53,832 nt of DNA, taken from contig CAJTYJ010000024.1 in the NCBI GenBank assembly GCA_910583895.1, forward strand, positions 1 to 53,832, in the 5' to 3' direction. The notes below the pieces were generated by a model, which searched no databases, was not told the origin of the DNA, and was given only the letters and a program-made list of their open reading frames with translations. This stretch comes from an uncultured Lachnospiraceae bacterium. Its GTDB lineage: Bacteria > Bacillota > Clostridia > Lachnospirales > Lachnospiraceae. Shown piece after piece: positions 33,580 to 41,871 of the stretch (position 1 is the first letter of the stretch; each line of letters begins with the position of its first letter). Made by a program: the position numbers and the translations under genes.

Positions 33580-34349
33580 TGATCACCAGTACATCGAACC
33601 CGCAGGTGAAAAATCTGCAGCAGCTAATGAAAAAGGCCCGCGCCAGGAATACACAGGATGTATTCCTGGCGGAGGGCATGAAGATGTTTGAGGAGGCGCC
33701 CAAGGAGAGGGTAAACAAAGTCTATCTTTCCAAAAGCCTGTACGAAGTGAAGGGGGACAGTTTTTTAAAGGGCCTTCCCATGGAAATACTGGAAGACCAT
33801 GTGTTTGCTTCGGTCAGTGATACAAAGACGCCTCAGGGGATTCTGTGCGTGATCAGGCAGTTCCATTATCAGGCAGAAGATCTGCTTTGCAGGGAACATC
33901 CGGTTCTCCTTCTGCTGGAGGATCTGCAGGATCCGGGCAATGTGGGAACCATTCTCCGGACGGCGGAGGGTGCTGGGGTAAGCGGTGTTTTTCTAAGCCG
34001 GACTTCCGTAGATCTGTATAATCCCAAGACGATCCGTTCCACCATGGGGTCTGTCTACCGGGTGCCTTTTTTCTATACAGAGGAGCTGAAAGATATCCTG
34101 CCCCTTTTCAAAGAACGGGACATCCGGACTTACGCGGCTCATCTGCAGGGAAAGCACAGTTATGATGAGGAGGATTATCGGACGGGCTGTGCCTTTTTCA
34201 TCGGCAATGAAGGAAACGGGCTGAGCGAGGAGTTAAGCAGCCGGGCGGATATAAAGATCCGCATTCCCATGTACGGAAAACTGGAATCTTTAAATGCAGC
34301 AGTTGCTGCTTCGATCCTGATGTACGAAGCCTGCCGGCAGCGCCGGTAG
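33579..34349 (+). CDS. TrmH/SpoU-family RNA 2'-O-methyltransferase
   Basis: 256-residue SPOUT methyltransferase acting on rRNA or tRNA ribose. The N-terminal substrate-binding domain has SNPQVKNLQQLMKKAR and DVFLAEGMKMFEEA. The knotted catalytic domain has LLLEDLQDPGNVGTILRTAE, LSRTSVDLYNPKTIRSTMGS, FFIGNEGNGLSEE and RIPMYGKLESLNAAVAASIL. It resembles the RlmB/YsgA group, but the exact target cannot be told from sequence. It is translationally linked to pfkA. A strong 13-bp hairpin overlaps its stop codon. Confidence 0.92.
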   Translation: MITSTSNPQVKNLQQLMKKARARNTQDVFLAEGMKMFEEAPKERVNKVYLSKSLYEVKGDSFLKGLPMEILEDHVFASVSDTKTPQGILCVIRQFHYQAEDLLCREHPVLLLLEDLQDPGNVGTILRTAEGAGVSGVFLSRTSVDLYNPKTIRSTMGSVYRVPFFYTEELKDILPLFKERDIRTYAAHLQGKHSYDEEDYRTGCAFFIGNEGNGLSEELSSRADIKIRIPMYGKLESLNAAVAASILMYEACRQRR

Positions 34350-34354
34350 GCTTC
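34326..34354. repeat. Strong hairpin overlapping the methyltransferase stop codon
   Basis: GAAGCCTGCCGGC pairs with GCCGGTAGGCTTC (one G-T wobble) around AGC. No T-run follows, so it is more likely an mRNA 3'-end stability element than a complete terminator. The next 180 bases (34355-34535) hold no gene; a nested GGAAC/GTTCC and GTCCGT/ACGGAC structure occurs at about 34366-34412. Confidence 0.6.
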
Positions 34355-34535
34355 GAGCTGTATGGGGAACTTTCACATATCAAGGTCCGTCTGGTACGGA
34401 CAGAGGTTCCACAAAGGCCTGCCTGGACGTGCCGGTGCATAAATTTTTAAGTTGCGTATTATGATTGTGTCCTTTTTGCCAGGCATAAACAGTAACAACT
34501 ATGATGCCTTTATGATGCAATTTTGTAATAGAGAG

Positions 34536-34564
34536 TTGACAAATACCGTAACATCTGCTAAAAT
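34536..34564 (+). promoter_or_regulatory. Consensus sigma-A promoter of the SleB-like hydrolase
   Basis: TTGACA (34536-34541), 17-bp spacer, TAAAAT (34559-34564), 83 bp before the ATG. Confidence 0.85.
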
Positions 34565-34646
34565 CTCCGTAATATATGTAATAGTTTTGTAATAAATGGA
34601 ACGCAACCAGCAAAACTATATAACAATATATTAGGAGGGAATACTG

Positions 34647-35663
34647 ATGTTTAAAAAGGGAACGGCAATGCTTCTTTTTATGGCAATGTGGCTGTGCCTG
34701 TCCGGATTTGCAAGTCTGGGAACTGAGGGAGAAGAGACGTTAAATGCGTTGATGGAGCAGCTTACATCGGAAGATGTGGAGGAGATTCTTACGGAAGACA
34801 AATGGGACGGAAAAGTCATGGCAAAGGTTGACGAGTCGGTCAGTATCCGGGCGGATGCTTCCACAGATGCAGTGGTCATCGGCAAATTGTTTAAAGGCGA
34901 TGCCGGAGAGATCGTGGGACAGACCGATGGATGGACCATGATTCAGTCGGGAGATGTGACCGGATGGGTCAGCGACGAATATCTGGCTTTTGGCCGGGAG
35001 GCGGAAAAGAGGGCGGCAGAGGATGTGGCAAAAGTTGCAACCGTGAAGACCCAGACCCTGAAAGTAAGAGATTCGGCCAGTACCGAGGCTCCGGTTATCG
35101 ATCTGATCGGCATGGGCGAAACCATTGAAGTGGGAGAAGAAGAAGGCGGCTGGCTGGAGATCATTTACTCGGATGGTGATGTGAATTATATCTCAGCAGA
35201 ATACGTAGAAGTAGATTACAAGTACGGCGAGGCGAAGACGATAGAGGAGATCAAAGCGGAAGAAGCGGCGAGAAAAGCGGCAGAAGAAAAAGAAAGAAGA
35301 ACGGCCAACCTCGGAGCGATCGCGGCTTCCGGAGATGATACACTTCTTCTGGCAGCATTGATCCAGGCAGAGGCAGGCAGCGAACCTTATGAAGGCCAGG
35401 TGGCGGTGGGGGCTGTGGTTATGAACCGTGTCAGAAGCGGCGCTTATCCAGGATCCATCCAGGCAGTGATTTCTGCGCCCGGTCAGTTCGGACCGGTGGC
35501 TACCGGAAGAGTGGCGGCTATCATGGCAGCCGGCCCAAGAGCAAGCTGCGTGCAGGCAGCACAGGCGGCCTTAAACGGTGAGACCACCGTAGGTACCCTG
35601 ACACATTTTCGCAGAGCCGGCGGTATCGACGGTTTGGTCATCGGAAATCACGTATTTTATTAA
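34647..35663 (+). CDS. Secreted SH3-domain / SleB-type cell-wall hydrolase
   Basis: 338-residue exported protein with a hydrophobic signal peptide (MLLFMAMWLCLSGFASLG). Two bacterial SH3-like repeats follow (about 65-120: VDESVSIRADASTDAVVIGK, GWTMIQSGDVTGWVS; and 130-195: VKTQTLKVRDSASTEAPVID, GWLEIIYSDGDVNYIS). After a charged helical linker (EEIKAEEAARKAAEEKERR) comes a SleB/Hydrolase_2 domain, with AALIQAEAGSEPYEGQVAVG, VVMNRVRSGAYP and FRRAGGIDGLVIGNHVFY. SleB proteins are lytic enzymes best known in germination. The vegetative-type promoter here suggests a role in growth or wall remodelling instead. Confidence 0.9.
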   Translation: MFKKGTAMLLFMAMWLCLSGFASLGTEGEETLNALMEQLTSEDVEEILTEDKWDGKVMAKVDESVSIRADASTDAVVIGKLFKGDAGEIVGQTDGWTMIQSGDVTGWVSDEYLAFGREAEKRAAEDVAKVATVKTQTLKVRDSASTEAPVIDLIGMGETIEVGEEEGGWLEIIYSDGDVNYISAEYVEVDYKYGEAKTIEEIKAEEAARKAAEEKERRTANLGAIAASGDDTLLLAALIQAEAGSEPYEGQVAVGAVVMNRVRSGAYPGSIQAVISAPGQFGPVATGRVAAIMAAGPRASCVQAAQAALNGETTVGTLTHFRRAGGIDGLVIGNHVFY

Positions 35664-35679
35664 ATCTTTTATACAGCGG

Positions 35680-35705
35680 ACTGTCACCGGATGGTGGCAG
35701 TTTTT
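35680..35705 (+). terminator. Terminator after the SleB-like gene
   Basis: ACTGTCACC pairs with GGTGGCAGT around GGAT, followed by a T5 run. Confidence 0.88.
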
Positions 35706-35834
35706 GCTTTGCCGGAAAAGCTGTATCAAGAGTGGAAATCCGGGTTTCAGATTCTTTTTTGCGTATCCTATGGTAAATTGCATCAAAGTGTTGTATAATG
35801 GTTACAACTATTTAAGGAATGGAGGTATTGCATC

Positions 35835-36299
35835 ATGATGTCAATAGATCCGGCAATTCTCTGGCTTGGACTGGTGATCATCCTTCTGGTCATTGAGATC
35901 GCAACCATGGGACTGACTACGATCTGGTTCGCAGGAGGCGCCATGGTGGCATTTTTCTCCACCTTTTTTGGTGCAAGTGTGGCGACCCAGAGAACTATTT
36001 TTGTGGTTTTGTCACTGGCGCTTCTGGTCATCACCCGGCCTGTGGCAGTCCGGTATATGCGAAGCGGCCACGTGAAAACCAATGCAGACAGTCTGATCGG
36101 CCGGCTGGCAGTGGTGACCGTGGAAGTGAATAACCTGGCACAGAGCGGAGAAGTAGTCCTGTCAGATGTGAGCTGGACGGCCAGGAGTAAAGCAAACGGC
36201 AGCGTGATACCAGTGGGGAGCAAAGTGAGAATCTGCGCCATAGAAGGCGTAAAGCTGATTGTGGAAGAGATAAAGGAGGAAGAGACATGCCTGTATTAG
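35835..36299 (+). CDS. NfeD-family membrane protein
   Basis: 154-residue short NfeD: about three N-terminal membrane helices (LWLGLVIILLVIEIATMGLT, FAGGAMVAFFSTFFG, FVVLSLALLVITRPVAV) and a C-terminal OB-fold (SLIGRLAVVTVEVNNLAQSG, then DVSWTARSKANG). NfeD proteins pair with SPFH/stomatin proteins to organise membrane microdomains. That partner follows and overlaps by 13 bp. TGGAGG precedes the ATG. A TATAAT at 35794-35799 may be the promoter -10. Confidence 0.92.
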   Translation: MMSIDPAILWLGLVIILLVIEIATMGLTTIWFAGGAMVAFFSTFFGASVATQRTIFVVLSLALLVITRPVAVRYMRSGHVKTNADSLIGRLAVVTVEVNNLAQSGEVVLSDVSWTARSKANGSVIPVGSKVRICAIEGVKLIVEEIKEEETCLY

Positions 36300-37204
36300 T
36301 AGCTGTATTGATATTAGTTCTTTTGATTATCCTGGCATCCTGCGTCAAGATCGTACCCCAGGCTACTGCTCTGGTTATGGAGCGTCTGGGTGCATACAAC
36401 GGAACCTGGGGAGTGGGGATCCACTTCAAGGCGCCATTTATCGACCGGGTGGCAAAGCGGGTGACGTTAAAAGAGCAGGTGGTGGATTTTGCACCACAGC
36501 CGGTGATCACCAAGGATAATGTAACCATGAGAATTGACACGGTTGTGTTCTTCCAGATCACTGATCCGAAATTGTTTGCCTATGGTGTGGATAATCCGAT
36601 CATGGCGATTGAGAATCTGACGGCTACGACCCTTCGTAACATCATCGGTGACCTGGAGCTGGATCAGACCCTGACGTCCCGTGAGACCATCAACACGAAG
36701 ATGCGGGCATCTCTGGATGTGGCCACGGACCCCTGGGGGATCAAGGTAAACCGTGTGGAGCTTAAGAATATCATCCCGCCGGCGGCGATTCAGGATGCCA
36801 TGGAAAAGCAGATGAAAGCAGAACGGGAGCGCCGTGAAGCAATCCTCAAGGCAGAGGGCGAAAAGAAATCGACGATTCTGGTGGCGGAAGGTCACAAGGA
36901 GTCAGCAATCCTGGATGCGGAAGCAGAAAAGCAGGCGGCGATTCTGAGGGCAGAAGCAGAGAAGGAGAAAATGATCAAAGAAGCAGAAGGTCAGGCAGAA
37001 GCGATCCTGAAAGTACAGCAGGCTAACGCGGACGGCCTTCGTTTCCTGAAAGAGGTAGGCGTGGACGAAGCAGTGATTCAGCTTAAGAGTCTGGAAGCAT
37101 TTATGAAGGCGGCGGATGGCAAAGCGACCAAGATTATCATCCCCTCAGAGATTCAGAAGCTTGCAGGACTGGTGACTTCCGCAGTGGAAGTTGCGAAGCA
37201 GTAA
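36287..37204 (+). CDS. SPFH/stomatin-like membrane protein (QmcA type)
   Basis: 305-residue protein with one N-terminal membrane anchor (VLVAVLILVLLIILASCVK). The SPFH/prohibitin domain has ALVMERLGAY and DNVTMRIDTVVFFQITDP. A coiled-coil region is rich in alternating Glu/Ala/Lys (LKAEGEKKSTILVAEGHKES, then AILDAEAEKQAAILRAEAEK). The C-terminal segment starts FLKEVGVDEAVIQLKSLEAF. The adjacent NfeD gene is the classic partner. Likely role is a membrane-quality or lipid-domain scaffold. AAGGAGG precedes the ATG. Confidence 0.94.
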   Translation: MPVLVAVLILVLLIILASCVKIVPQATALVMERLGAYNGTWGVGIHFKAPFIDRVAKRVTLKEQVVDFAPQPVITKDNVTMRIDTVVFFQITDPKLFAYGVDNPIMAIENLTATTLRNIIGDLELDQTLTSRETINTKMRASLDVATDPWGIKVNRVELKNIIPPAAIQDAMEKQMKAERERREAILKAEGEKKSTILVAEGHKESAILDAEAEKQAAILRAEAEKEKMIKEAEGQAEAILKVQQANADGLRFLKEVGVDEAVIQLKSLEAFMKAADGKATKIIIPSEIQKLAGLVTSAVEVAKQ

Positions 37205-37230
37205 CTGTTGTTATACGAATAAGATCATCC

Positions 37231-37259
37231 GGGCTGACATGCATGTCAGCCCCATTTTC
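37231..37259 (+). terminator. Terminator after the NfeD-SPFH pair
   Basis: GGGCTGACAT and ATGTCAGCCC form a perfect stem with a GC turn, followed by CCATTTTC. It separates the membrane pair from argF. Confidence 0.65.
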
Positions 37260-37276
37260 ATGGAGGAAGTATTCAT

Positions 37277-38263
37277 ATGGATTTAAAGGGAAGAGATTTT
37301 TTGAAACTTTTGGATTTTACCCCGGAGGAAATCGGATATCTGCTGGATCTGGCTGCAGATCTGAAGGAAAAGAAGAAAAAAGGGATACCCGTAGACACCC
37401 TTAAGGGGAAGAACGTGGCCCTGATTTTTGAGAAGACAAGCACGAGAACGCGTTGCTCTTTTGAAGTGGCAGCTCATGATCTGGGCATGGGAACCACTTA
37501 TCTGGAACCTACCGGATCTCAGATCGGAAAGAAGGAAAGCATCGCTGATACAGCCCGGGTGCTGGCGGGGATGTATGAGGGGATCGAGTATCGCGGCTTT
37601 GGACAGAACATCGTAGAGGAACTGGCAAAATACGCCAAAGTACCGGTATGGAACGGGCTGACCAATGAGTTCCATCCCACTCAGATTCTGGCAGATCTTC
37701 TGACGATCCGGGAACATTTTGGAACGTTGAAGGTAAAGGTTGTCTACATGGGAGATGCCCGTTACAACATGGGTAATTCCTGGATGGTGGGCTGTGCGAA
37801 GATGGGCATGGATTTTACAGCCTGTGCGCCGAAGAAATACTGGCCTTGTGAGGAACTGGTAAAGCAGTGCCAGGAGATTGCAGAGAAGACCGGTGCCAGG
37901 ATCTGTCTGGAAGAGGATGTAAAGACAGCGACCAAAGATGCAGACGTGATTTACACGGATGTGTGGGTGTCCATGGGCGAGCCGGAGAATGTGTGGGCGG
38001 AGCGAATCAAAGATCTCTTCCCCTATCAGGTCAACCAGGCAGTTATGGACAATGCCGGGGCTCAGGCAGTCTTTATGCATTGTCTGCCGGCATTCCATGA
38101 CCGGAATACGAAGATTGGACAGGAAATCAGTGAGAAATATGGGCTTGACGCCATGGAAGTGACAGATGAAGTATTCGAATCGAAACAGTCAGTGGTCTTT
38201 GATGAGGCAGAAAACCGGATGCACACAATCAAAGCGGTGATGGCGGCGACTCTGGGCGCATAG
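37277..38263 (+). CDS. argF: Ornithine carbamoyltransferase
   Basis: Forms citrulline from ornithine and carbamoyl phosphate, in arginine biosynthesis or, in reverse, in catabolism. The 328-residue protein has the carbamoyl-phosphate motif EKTSTRTRCSFEVA, a NGLTNEFHPTQILADLLTI block, GDARYNMGNSW, and the ornithine-site MHCLPAFHD. Both the EFHPTQ motif and the complete length support a functional enzyme. TGGAGG precedes the ATG. No other arg gene is adjacent, so its direction in metabolism cannot be set from context. No convincing ArgR box is seen upstream. Confidence 0.96.
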   Translation: MDLKGRDFLKLLDFTPEEIGYLLDLAADLKEKKKKGIPVDTLKGKNVALIFEKTSTRTRCSFEVAAHDLGMGTTYLEPTGSQIGKKESIADTARVLAGMYEGIEYRGFGQNIVEELAKYAKVPVWNGLTNEFHPTQILADLLTIREHFGTLKVKVVYMGDARYNMGNSWMVGCAKMGMDFTACAPKKYWPCEELVKQCQEIAEKTGARICLEEDVKTATKDADVIYTDVWVSMGEPENVWAERIKDLFPYQVNQAVMDNAGAQAVFMHCLPAFHDRNTKIGQEISEKYGLDAMEVTDEVFESKQSVVFDEAENRMHTIKAVMAATLGA

Positions 38264-38273
38264 AGAAGATCAA

Positions 38274-38546
38274 ATGATGAGATGGATTGCAAAAAGGCAT
38301 CAGATGATTTCCATATGGCTTAGTCTGATCATCCTGACCCTGGCTTTTATCGTCGGTTCGGATCAGTCTGTCCGGGCGGTTGGCATACCGTTTACTTTCC
38401 TGGCCGGAATGCTTCTGTATCTGGCGGGCAGTGTGCGGGATCTGGTTGAGAATCATATGGCAGCGGCTTTGCTCCAGATTGTTTTTGCGGTCTGTATGCT
38501 GGTGGGGATGATCTTGTCATTTCTGCATCTGGGAGGGTTTTTGTGA
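38274..38546 (+). CDS. Small membrane protein, unknown function
   Basis: 90-residue protein with three predicted membrane segments (MISIWLSLIILTLAFIVG, VGIPFTFLAGMLLYLAGSV, AALLQIVFAVCMLVGMILS). It lies 10 bp after argF and overlaps the birA start by 4 bp (GTGA), so it is part of that operon. Family not recognised. Confidence 0.75.
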   Translation: MMRWIAKRHQMISIWLSLIILTLAFIVGSDQSVRAVGIPFTFLAGMLLYLAGSVRDLVENHMAAALLQIVFAVCMLVGMILSFLHLGGFL

Positions 38547-39523
38547 AAGCAGGATTGCTGAAAATCTTAAGGGAGACCGATCAGTATATTTCCGGGCAGC
38601 AGCTCTGTGAGCACTTCGGGGTTTCCAGAACTGCTGTCTGGAAAGCGGTGGGACAGTTGAAAGAAGAAGGTTATGAGATCGAGGCAGTGAAAAATAAAGG
38701 CTATCGGATGGTAAAGACACCGGATGTGATGACCGCGGAGGAAATCCGAAGCAGAATTTCCACTAACTGGGCCGGGCAAAACTGCATCTGCCTGGAATGC
38801 GTGGATTCCACCAACACCCAGGCCAAGAGGCTGGCAGAAGACGGAGCCCGGGAGGGGACTTTGGTGACTGCAGAGGAGCAGACCGGGGGAAAAGGCAGAA
38901 GAGGCAGGAGCTGGGCGTCCGCCAGAGGAGAGAATATCATGATGACACTTCTTCTTCGGCCCAAGATCCGGCCGGAACACGCATCCAGGCTGACCCTTGT
39001 GATGGCCATGGCCGTCGCAGAGGCAATCCGCAAAGTGACCGGGCTTTCTTCTGGTATCAAATGGCCTAACGATGTGGTGGTTCATGGAAAGAAAGTGTGC
39101 GGGATTCTGACGGAGATGAGCACGGAAGTGGACTATATCAACTATGTGGTCATCGGTGCGGGCATCAATGTAAATCAGGAAGTTTTTCCAGAGGAGGTGA
39201 AAGAGACCGCCGGCTCTCTTTTTCTGGAACTGGGAAAGAAGATCCCAAGGGCACCGCTGGTGGCGGCAGTTTTGGAAGAATTGGAAACATTTTATGAAGT
39301 GTTTCAAAAGACGGAGGATTTGTCTGCTCTGTGTACGGCCTATAACAGACTTTGTATCAACAGAGGCCATGAGATCCGGGTACTGGAACCAGGACATGCC
39401 TATACCGGGACTACCGACGGAATCAATGCAAAAGGGGAACTGGTGGTAAAGAGGACAGACGGGACGATCACAGAAGTCTATGCAGGAGAGGTGTCAGTCC
39501 GGGGACTGTATGGATATGTATAG
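38543..39523 (+). CDS. birA: Bifunctional biotin ligase / biotin-operon repressor BirA
   Basis: Attaches biotin to carboxylases and, through its N-terminal helix-turn-helix, can repress biotin genes. The 326-residue protein has an HTH (ISGQQLCEHFGVSRTAVWKA), the ligase signature GGKGRRGRSWAS, IKWPNDVVVHGKKVCGIL, VVIGAGINVNQ and a C-terminal SH3-like domain. The GTG start at 38543 overlaps the previous stop, with GGGAGGG upstream. The HTH indicates a group II (regulatory) BirA. Confidence 0.95.
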   Translation: MKAGLLKILRETDQYISGQQLCEHFGVSRTAVWKAVGQLKEEGYEIEAVKNKGYRMVKTPDVMTAEEIRSRISTNWAGQNCICLECVDSTNTQAKRLAEDGAREGTLVTAEEQTGGKGRRGRSWASARGENIMMTLLLRPKIRPEHASRLTLVMAMAVAEAIRKVTGLSSGIKWPNDVVVHGKKVCGILTEMSTEVDYINYVVIGAGINVNQEVFPEEVKETAGSLFLELGKKIPRAPLVAAVLEELETFYEVFQKTEDLSALCTAYNRLCINRGHEIRVLEPGHAYTGTTDGINAKGELVVKRTDGTITEVYAGEVSVRGLYGYV

Positions 39524-39533
39524 AGGTGAAAGG

Positions 39534-39872
39534 ATGGCTTTAGAATCAGTAGTGCTCTGCGCAGCCAGTGCCTATGAGCAGAAATATTACCTGAATGAGA
39601 GATTTGGCCGGCTGCCGGCACAGATTCAGGATGAACTGAAGATCATGTGTGTGCTTTTTACGGAAGATGTAGGCGGGATTTTAACACTTCTGTTCGACCC
39701 GGAGGGGAAACTTTGTCTTCAGGTGTCGGCAGATGAAGGAGATCTGCTCTTTGATGAGATCGGGAGCGAACTGAAGATCCGGAAGATTCAGAGAGAAAAG
39801 GCGGAGCTTTTAAAGGCGCTGGAGCTGTATTATCAAGTATGGGTCCAGGGTGAGGTGCAGGATGGTACGTAA
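39534..39872 (+). CDS. DUF6145-like conserved protein
   Basis: 112-residue protein beginning MALESVVLCAASAYEQKYYL, with AGGTGAAAGG upstream. The body has PAQIQDELKIMCVLFTEDVG, then GILTLLFDPEGKLCLQV, and a C-terminal helix. I recall this as DUF6145 in Lachnospiraceae (moderate confidence); no function is known. It overlaps dusB by 11 bp and lies 10 bp after birA, so it is in the same operon. Confidence 0.8.
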   Translation: MALESVVLCAASAYEQKYYLNERFGRLPAQIQDELKIMCVLFTEDVGGILTLLFDPEGKLCLQVSADEGDLLFDEIGSELKIRKIQREKAELLKALELYYQVWVQGEVQDGT

Positions 39873-40824
39873 ACTGACAATCGGTAATGTGACGCTGAAT
39901 AACAATCTGATCCTTGCTCCCATGGCAGGTGTGACTGACCTGCCATTTCGTCTGCTTTGCAAAGAGCAGGGAGCGGGGCTTCTGTGCATGGAGATGATAA
40001 GCGCCAAGGCCATCTATTATGAAAACCGCAACACAAAAGCCCTTCTGGCCATCCATGAGGGGGAGCCGCCGGTTTCTTTACAGCTTTTTGGATCGGATCC
40101 GGATATCATCAGTGAGATGGCAAGAAAGATCGAAGAGCGTCCCTTTTCCATTCTGGACATCAATATGGGCTGTCCCGTTCCCAAAGTGGCAGGCAATGGG
40201 GAAGGGGCAGCTTTGATGAAGCAGCCAAAACTGGTGGAAGAAATTGTCAGAAAGACGGTAAAGGCCATTCATAAGCCGGTGACGGTCAAGATCCGGAAAG
40301 GGTTTGACAAGGACCATGTAAATGCAGTGGAGATTGCCAGAATTGCAGAAAGCAGCGGTGCGGCGGCGGTCGCGGTTCATGGAAGGACCAGAGATCAGTA
40401 TTATCACGGAAAGGCGGACTGGGAGATCATAAGACAGGTCAAAGAGGCTGTGAAAATCCCGGTCATCGGCAATGGCGATGTGGTGTCGGCAAAGTCCGCC
40501 GAGGCCATGCTTCGGGAGACCGGATGCGACGGCATCATGATCGGAAGGGGCGCCCAGGGGAATCCCTGGATCTTCCGGCAGATTCTCCATCAGATGGAGA
40601 CCGGAAAACCAGAGGAAGTCCCATCCCGGGAGGAGGTAAAAGTGATGATACTGCGCCATGCCAGACTGCAGGTTGCCCAAAAAGGCGTGTACACCGGGAT
40701 CCGGGAGATGCGAAAGCATGTGGCGTGGTATACGGCGGGTTTTCCTCATTCTGCAAAGCTTCGGGCAAAAGTCAATCAAGTGGAAAGTCTGGAACAATTG
40801 GAGGATTTAATTCAGGACCTGTGA
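39862..40824 (+). CDS. dusB: tRNA-dihydrouridine synthase
   Basis: FMN enzyme reducing uridine to dihydrouridine in tRNA D-loops. The 320-residue protein has the barrel start LAPMAGVTDLPFRLLCKEQG, the catalytic-Cys motif NMGCPVPKVAGNGEGAALM, TVKIRKG, VHGRTRDQYYHGKADW, VIGNGDVVSAKSA and MIGRGAQGNPW. The ATG at 39862 has AGGTGCAGG upstream and overlaps the preceding gene; an in-frame GTG 4 codons earlier is less likely. Confidence 0.95.
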   Translation: MVRKLTIGNVTLNNNLILAPMAGVTDLPFRLLCKEQGAGLLCMEMISAKAIYYENRNTKALLAIHEGEPPVSLQLFGSDPDIISEMARKIEERPFSILDINMGCPVPKVAGNGEGAALMKQPKLVEEIVRKTVKAIHKPVTVKIRKGFDKDHVNAVEIARIAESSGAAAVAVHGRTRDQYYHGKADWEIIRQVKEAVKIPVIGNGDVVSAKSAEAMLRETGCDGIMIGRGAQGNPWIFRQILHQMETGKPEEVPSREEVKVMILRHARLQVAQKGVYTGIREMRKHVAWYTAGFPHSAKLRAKVNQVESLEQLEDLIQDL

Positions 40825-40863
40825 CATATACTGGAAGAAAGAACAGAATCCGGAGATGACTGG

Positions 40864-41304
40864 GTGGGATTTTTCCGAAAACTTCTGGCGCTGTTTGGGA
40901 AAAAAGAAGCGGTGCCAAAGACTGAGACAAATGAGGAAAAAAAGAGTTTCTTCTTATATATTGTGAAGACACCGGAGATTGTGACCTATTTTCGAAGAGA
41001 GAAAGGTATCTCCCGAAAGGATTTGGAACTGGTGCTGATCGATGACGGTGAACGTCCGGCGTATCAGGTGGCGCAGATTGCGGAGCTTTTGATGAAAGAT
41101 CTGAATGTGTTTTATCTTTTGACTGATCGGGAGGAGGCTTTTTTGGAGCTTTCTGAAGAAGCTATGGAAGAGTACGGACTTCTTCTGGTGCTGCTTCCCA
41201 AAGAGACCAGCAGGCCTCCCGGGAATGTCGTGCTGGACGTGGAGCAGTGGGAAAAGCAGCTTGACATTGTATCAGCAGTAAGTTATAATACTTTGACTAT
41301 ATGA
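40864..41304 (+). CDS. Protein of unknown function in the birA-dusB-greA run
   Basis: 146-residue protein from a GTG start with GGAGATGACTG upstream. It begins with a short basic amphipathic segment (MGFFRKLLALFGKK), then SFFLYIVKTPEIVTYFRREK, GISRKDLELVLIDDGERPAY and a C-terminal GLLLVLLPKETSRPPGN. It reads as a soluble alpha-beta protein, possibly membrane-peripheral. No family is recognised. The interval to greA (70 bp) has no terminator. Confidence 0.75.
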   Translation: MGFFRKLLALFGKKEAVPKTETNEEKKSFFLYIVKTPEIVTYFRREKGISRKDLELVLIDDGERPAYQVAQIAELLMKDLNVFYLLTDREEAFLELSEEAMEEYGLLLVLLPKETSRPPGNVVLDVEQWEKQLDIVSAVSYNTLTI

Positions 41305-41373
41305 GGCACTGACTTATGGGGTGTCTGTATTTGAGAAATACAGGATATTTAACAGAATTGGAAGGTGTAGAGG

Positions 41374-41856
41374 ATGGCAGAGAAAAAAAATATTCTGACT
41401 TATGAAGGGTTGAAGAAACTGGAGGATGAGCTTCAGGATCTGAAGGTGGTCCAGAGACGGGAGATTGCCCAGAAGATTAAGGAAGCCAGAGAGCAGGGAG
41501 ACCTGTCAGAGAATGCGGAGTACGATGCGGCAAAGGATGAGCAGCGGGACATTGAAGCCAGGATCGAGCAGATTGAGAAGATCTTAAAAAATGCAGAAGT
41601 CGTTCTGGATGAAGAGATTGATTTGAACCGGATCAGTATCGGGTGTGTGGTCCGGGTACTGGATATCGAGTATGACGAGGAGGAAGAGTACAAGCTGGTT
41701 GGTTCCTCTGAGGCGAGCAGTCTTCAGAATAAAGTATCCAATGAATCTCCCATCGGCCGTGCGCTGCTGGGTGCTCAGGTAGGAGACGTGGTGGAAGTGG
41801 AAGCGCCGGCGGGGATCGTGCAGTACAAAGTGCTCAGCATTCAAAGAGCAAGTTAA
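41374..41856 (+). CDS. greA: Transcription elongation factor GreA
   Basis: Rescues backtracked RNA polymerase by stimulating transcript cleavage. The 160-residue protein has an N-terminal coiled coil with LTYEGLKKLEDELQDLK and the tip region QGDLSENAEYDAAKDEQ (acidic DxxE-like tip). The C-terminal FKBP-like domain carries VVRVLDIEYDEEEEYKLVGS and SNESPIGRALLGAQVGD. It lies 15 bp upstream of lysS, a common pairing in Firmicutes. Confidence 0.96.
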   Translation: MAEKKNILTYEGLKKLEDELQDLKVVQRREIAQKIKEAREQGDLSENAEYDAAKDEQRDIEARIEQIEKILKNAEVVLDEEIDLNRISIGCVVRVLDIEYDEEEEYKLVGSSEASSLQNKVSNESPIGRALLGAQVGDVVEVEAPAGIVQYKVLSIQRAS

Positions 41857-41871
41857 GAGGAGTGATAAAAA

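Noticed and set aside
37205..37276. ArgR boxes upstream of argF
   Set aside because: Only single weak half-sites (ATTCA, CGAAT); nothing in the expected pair arrangement.
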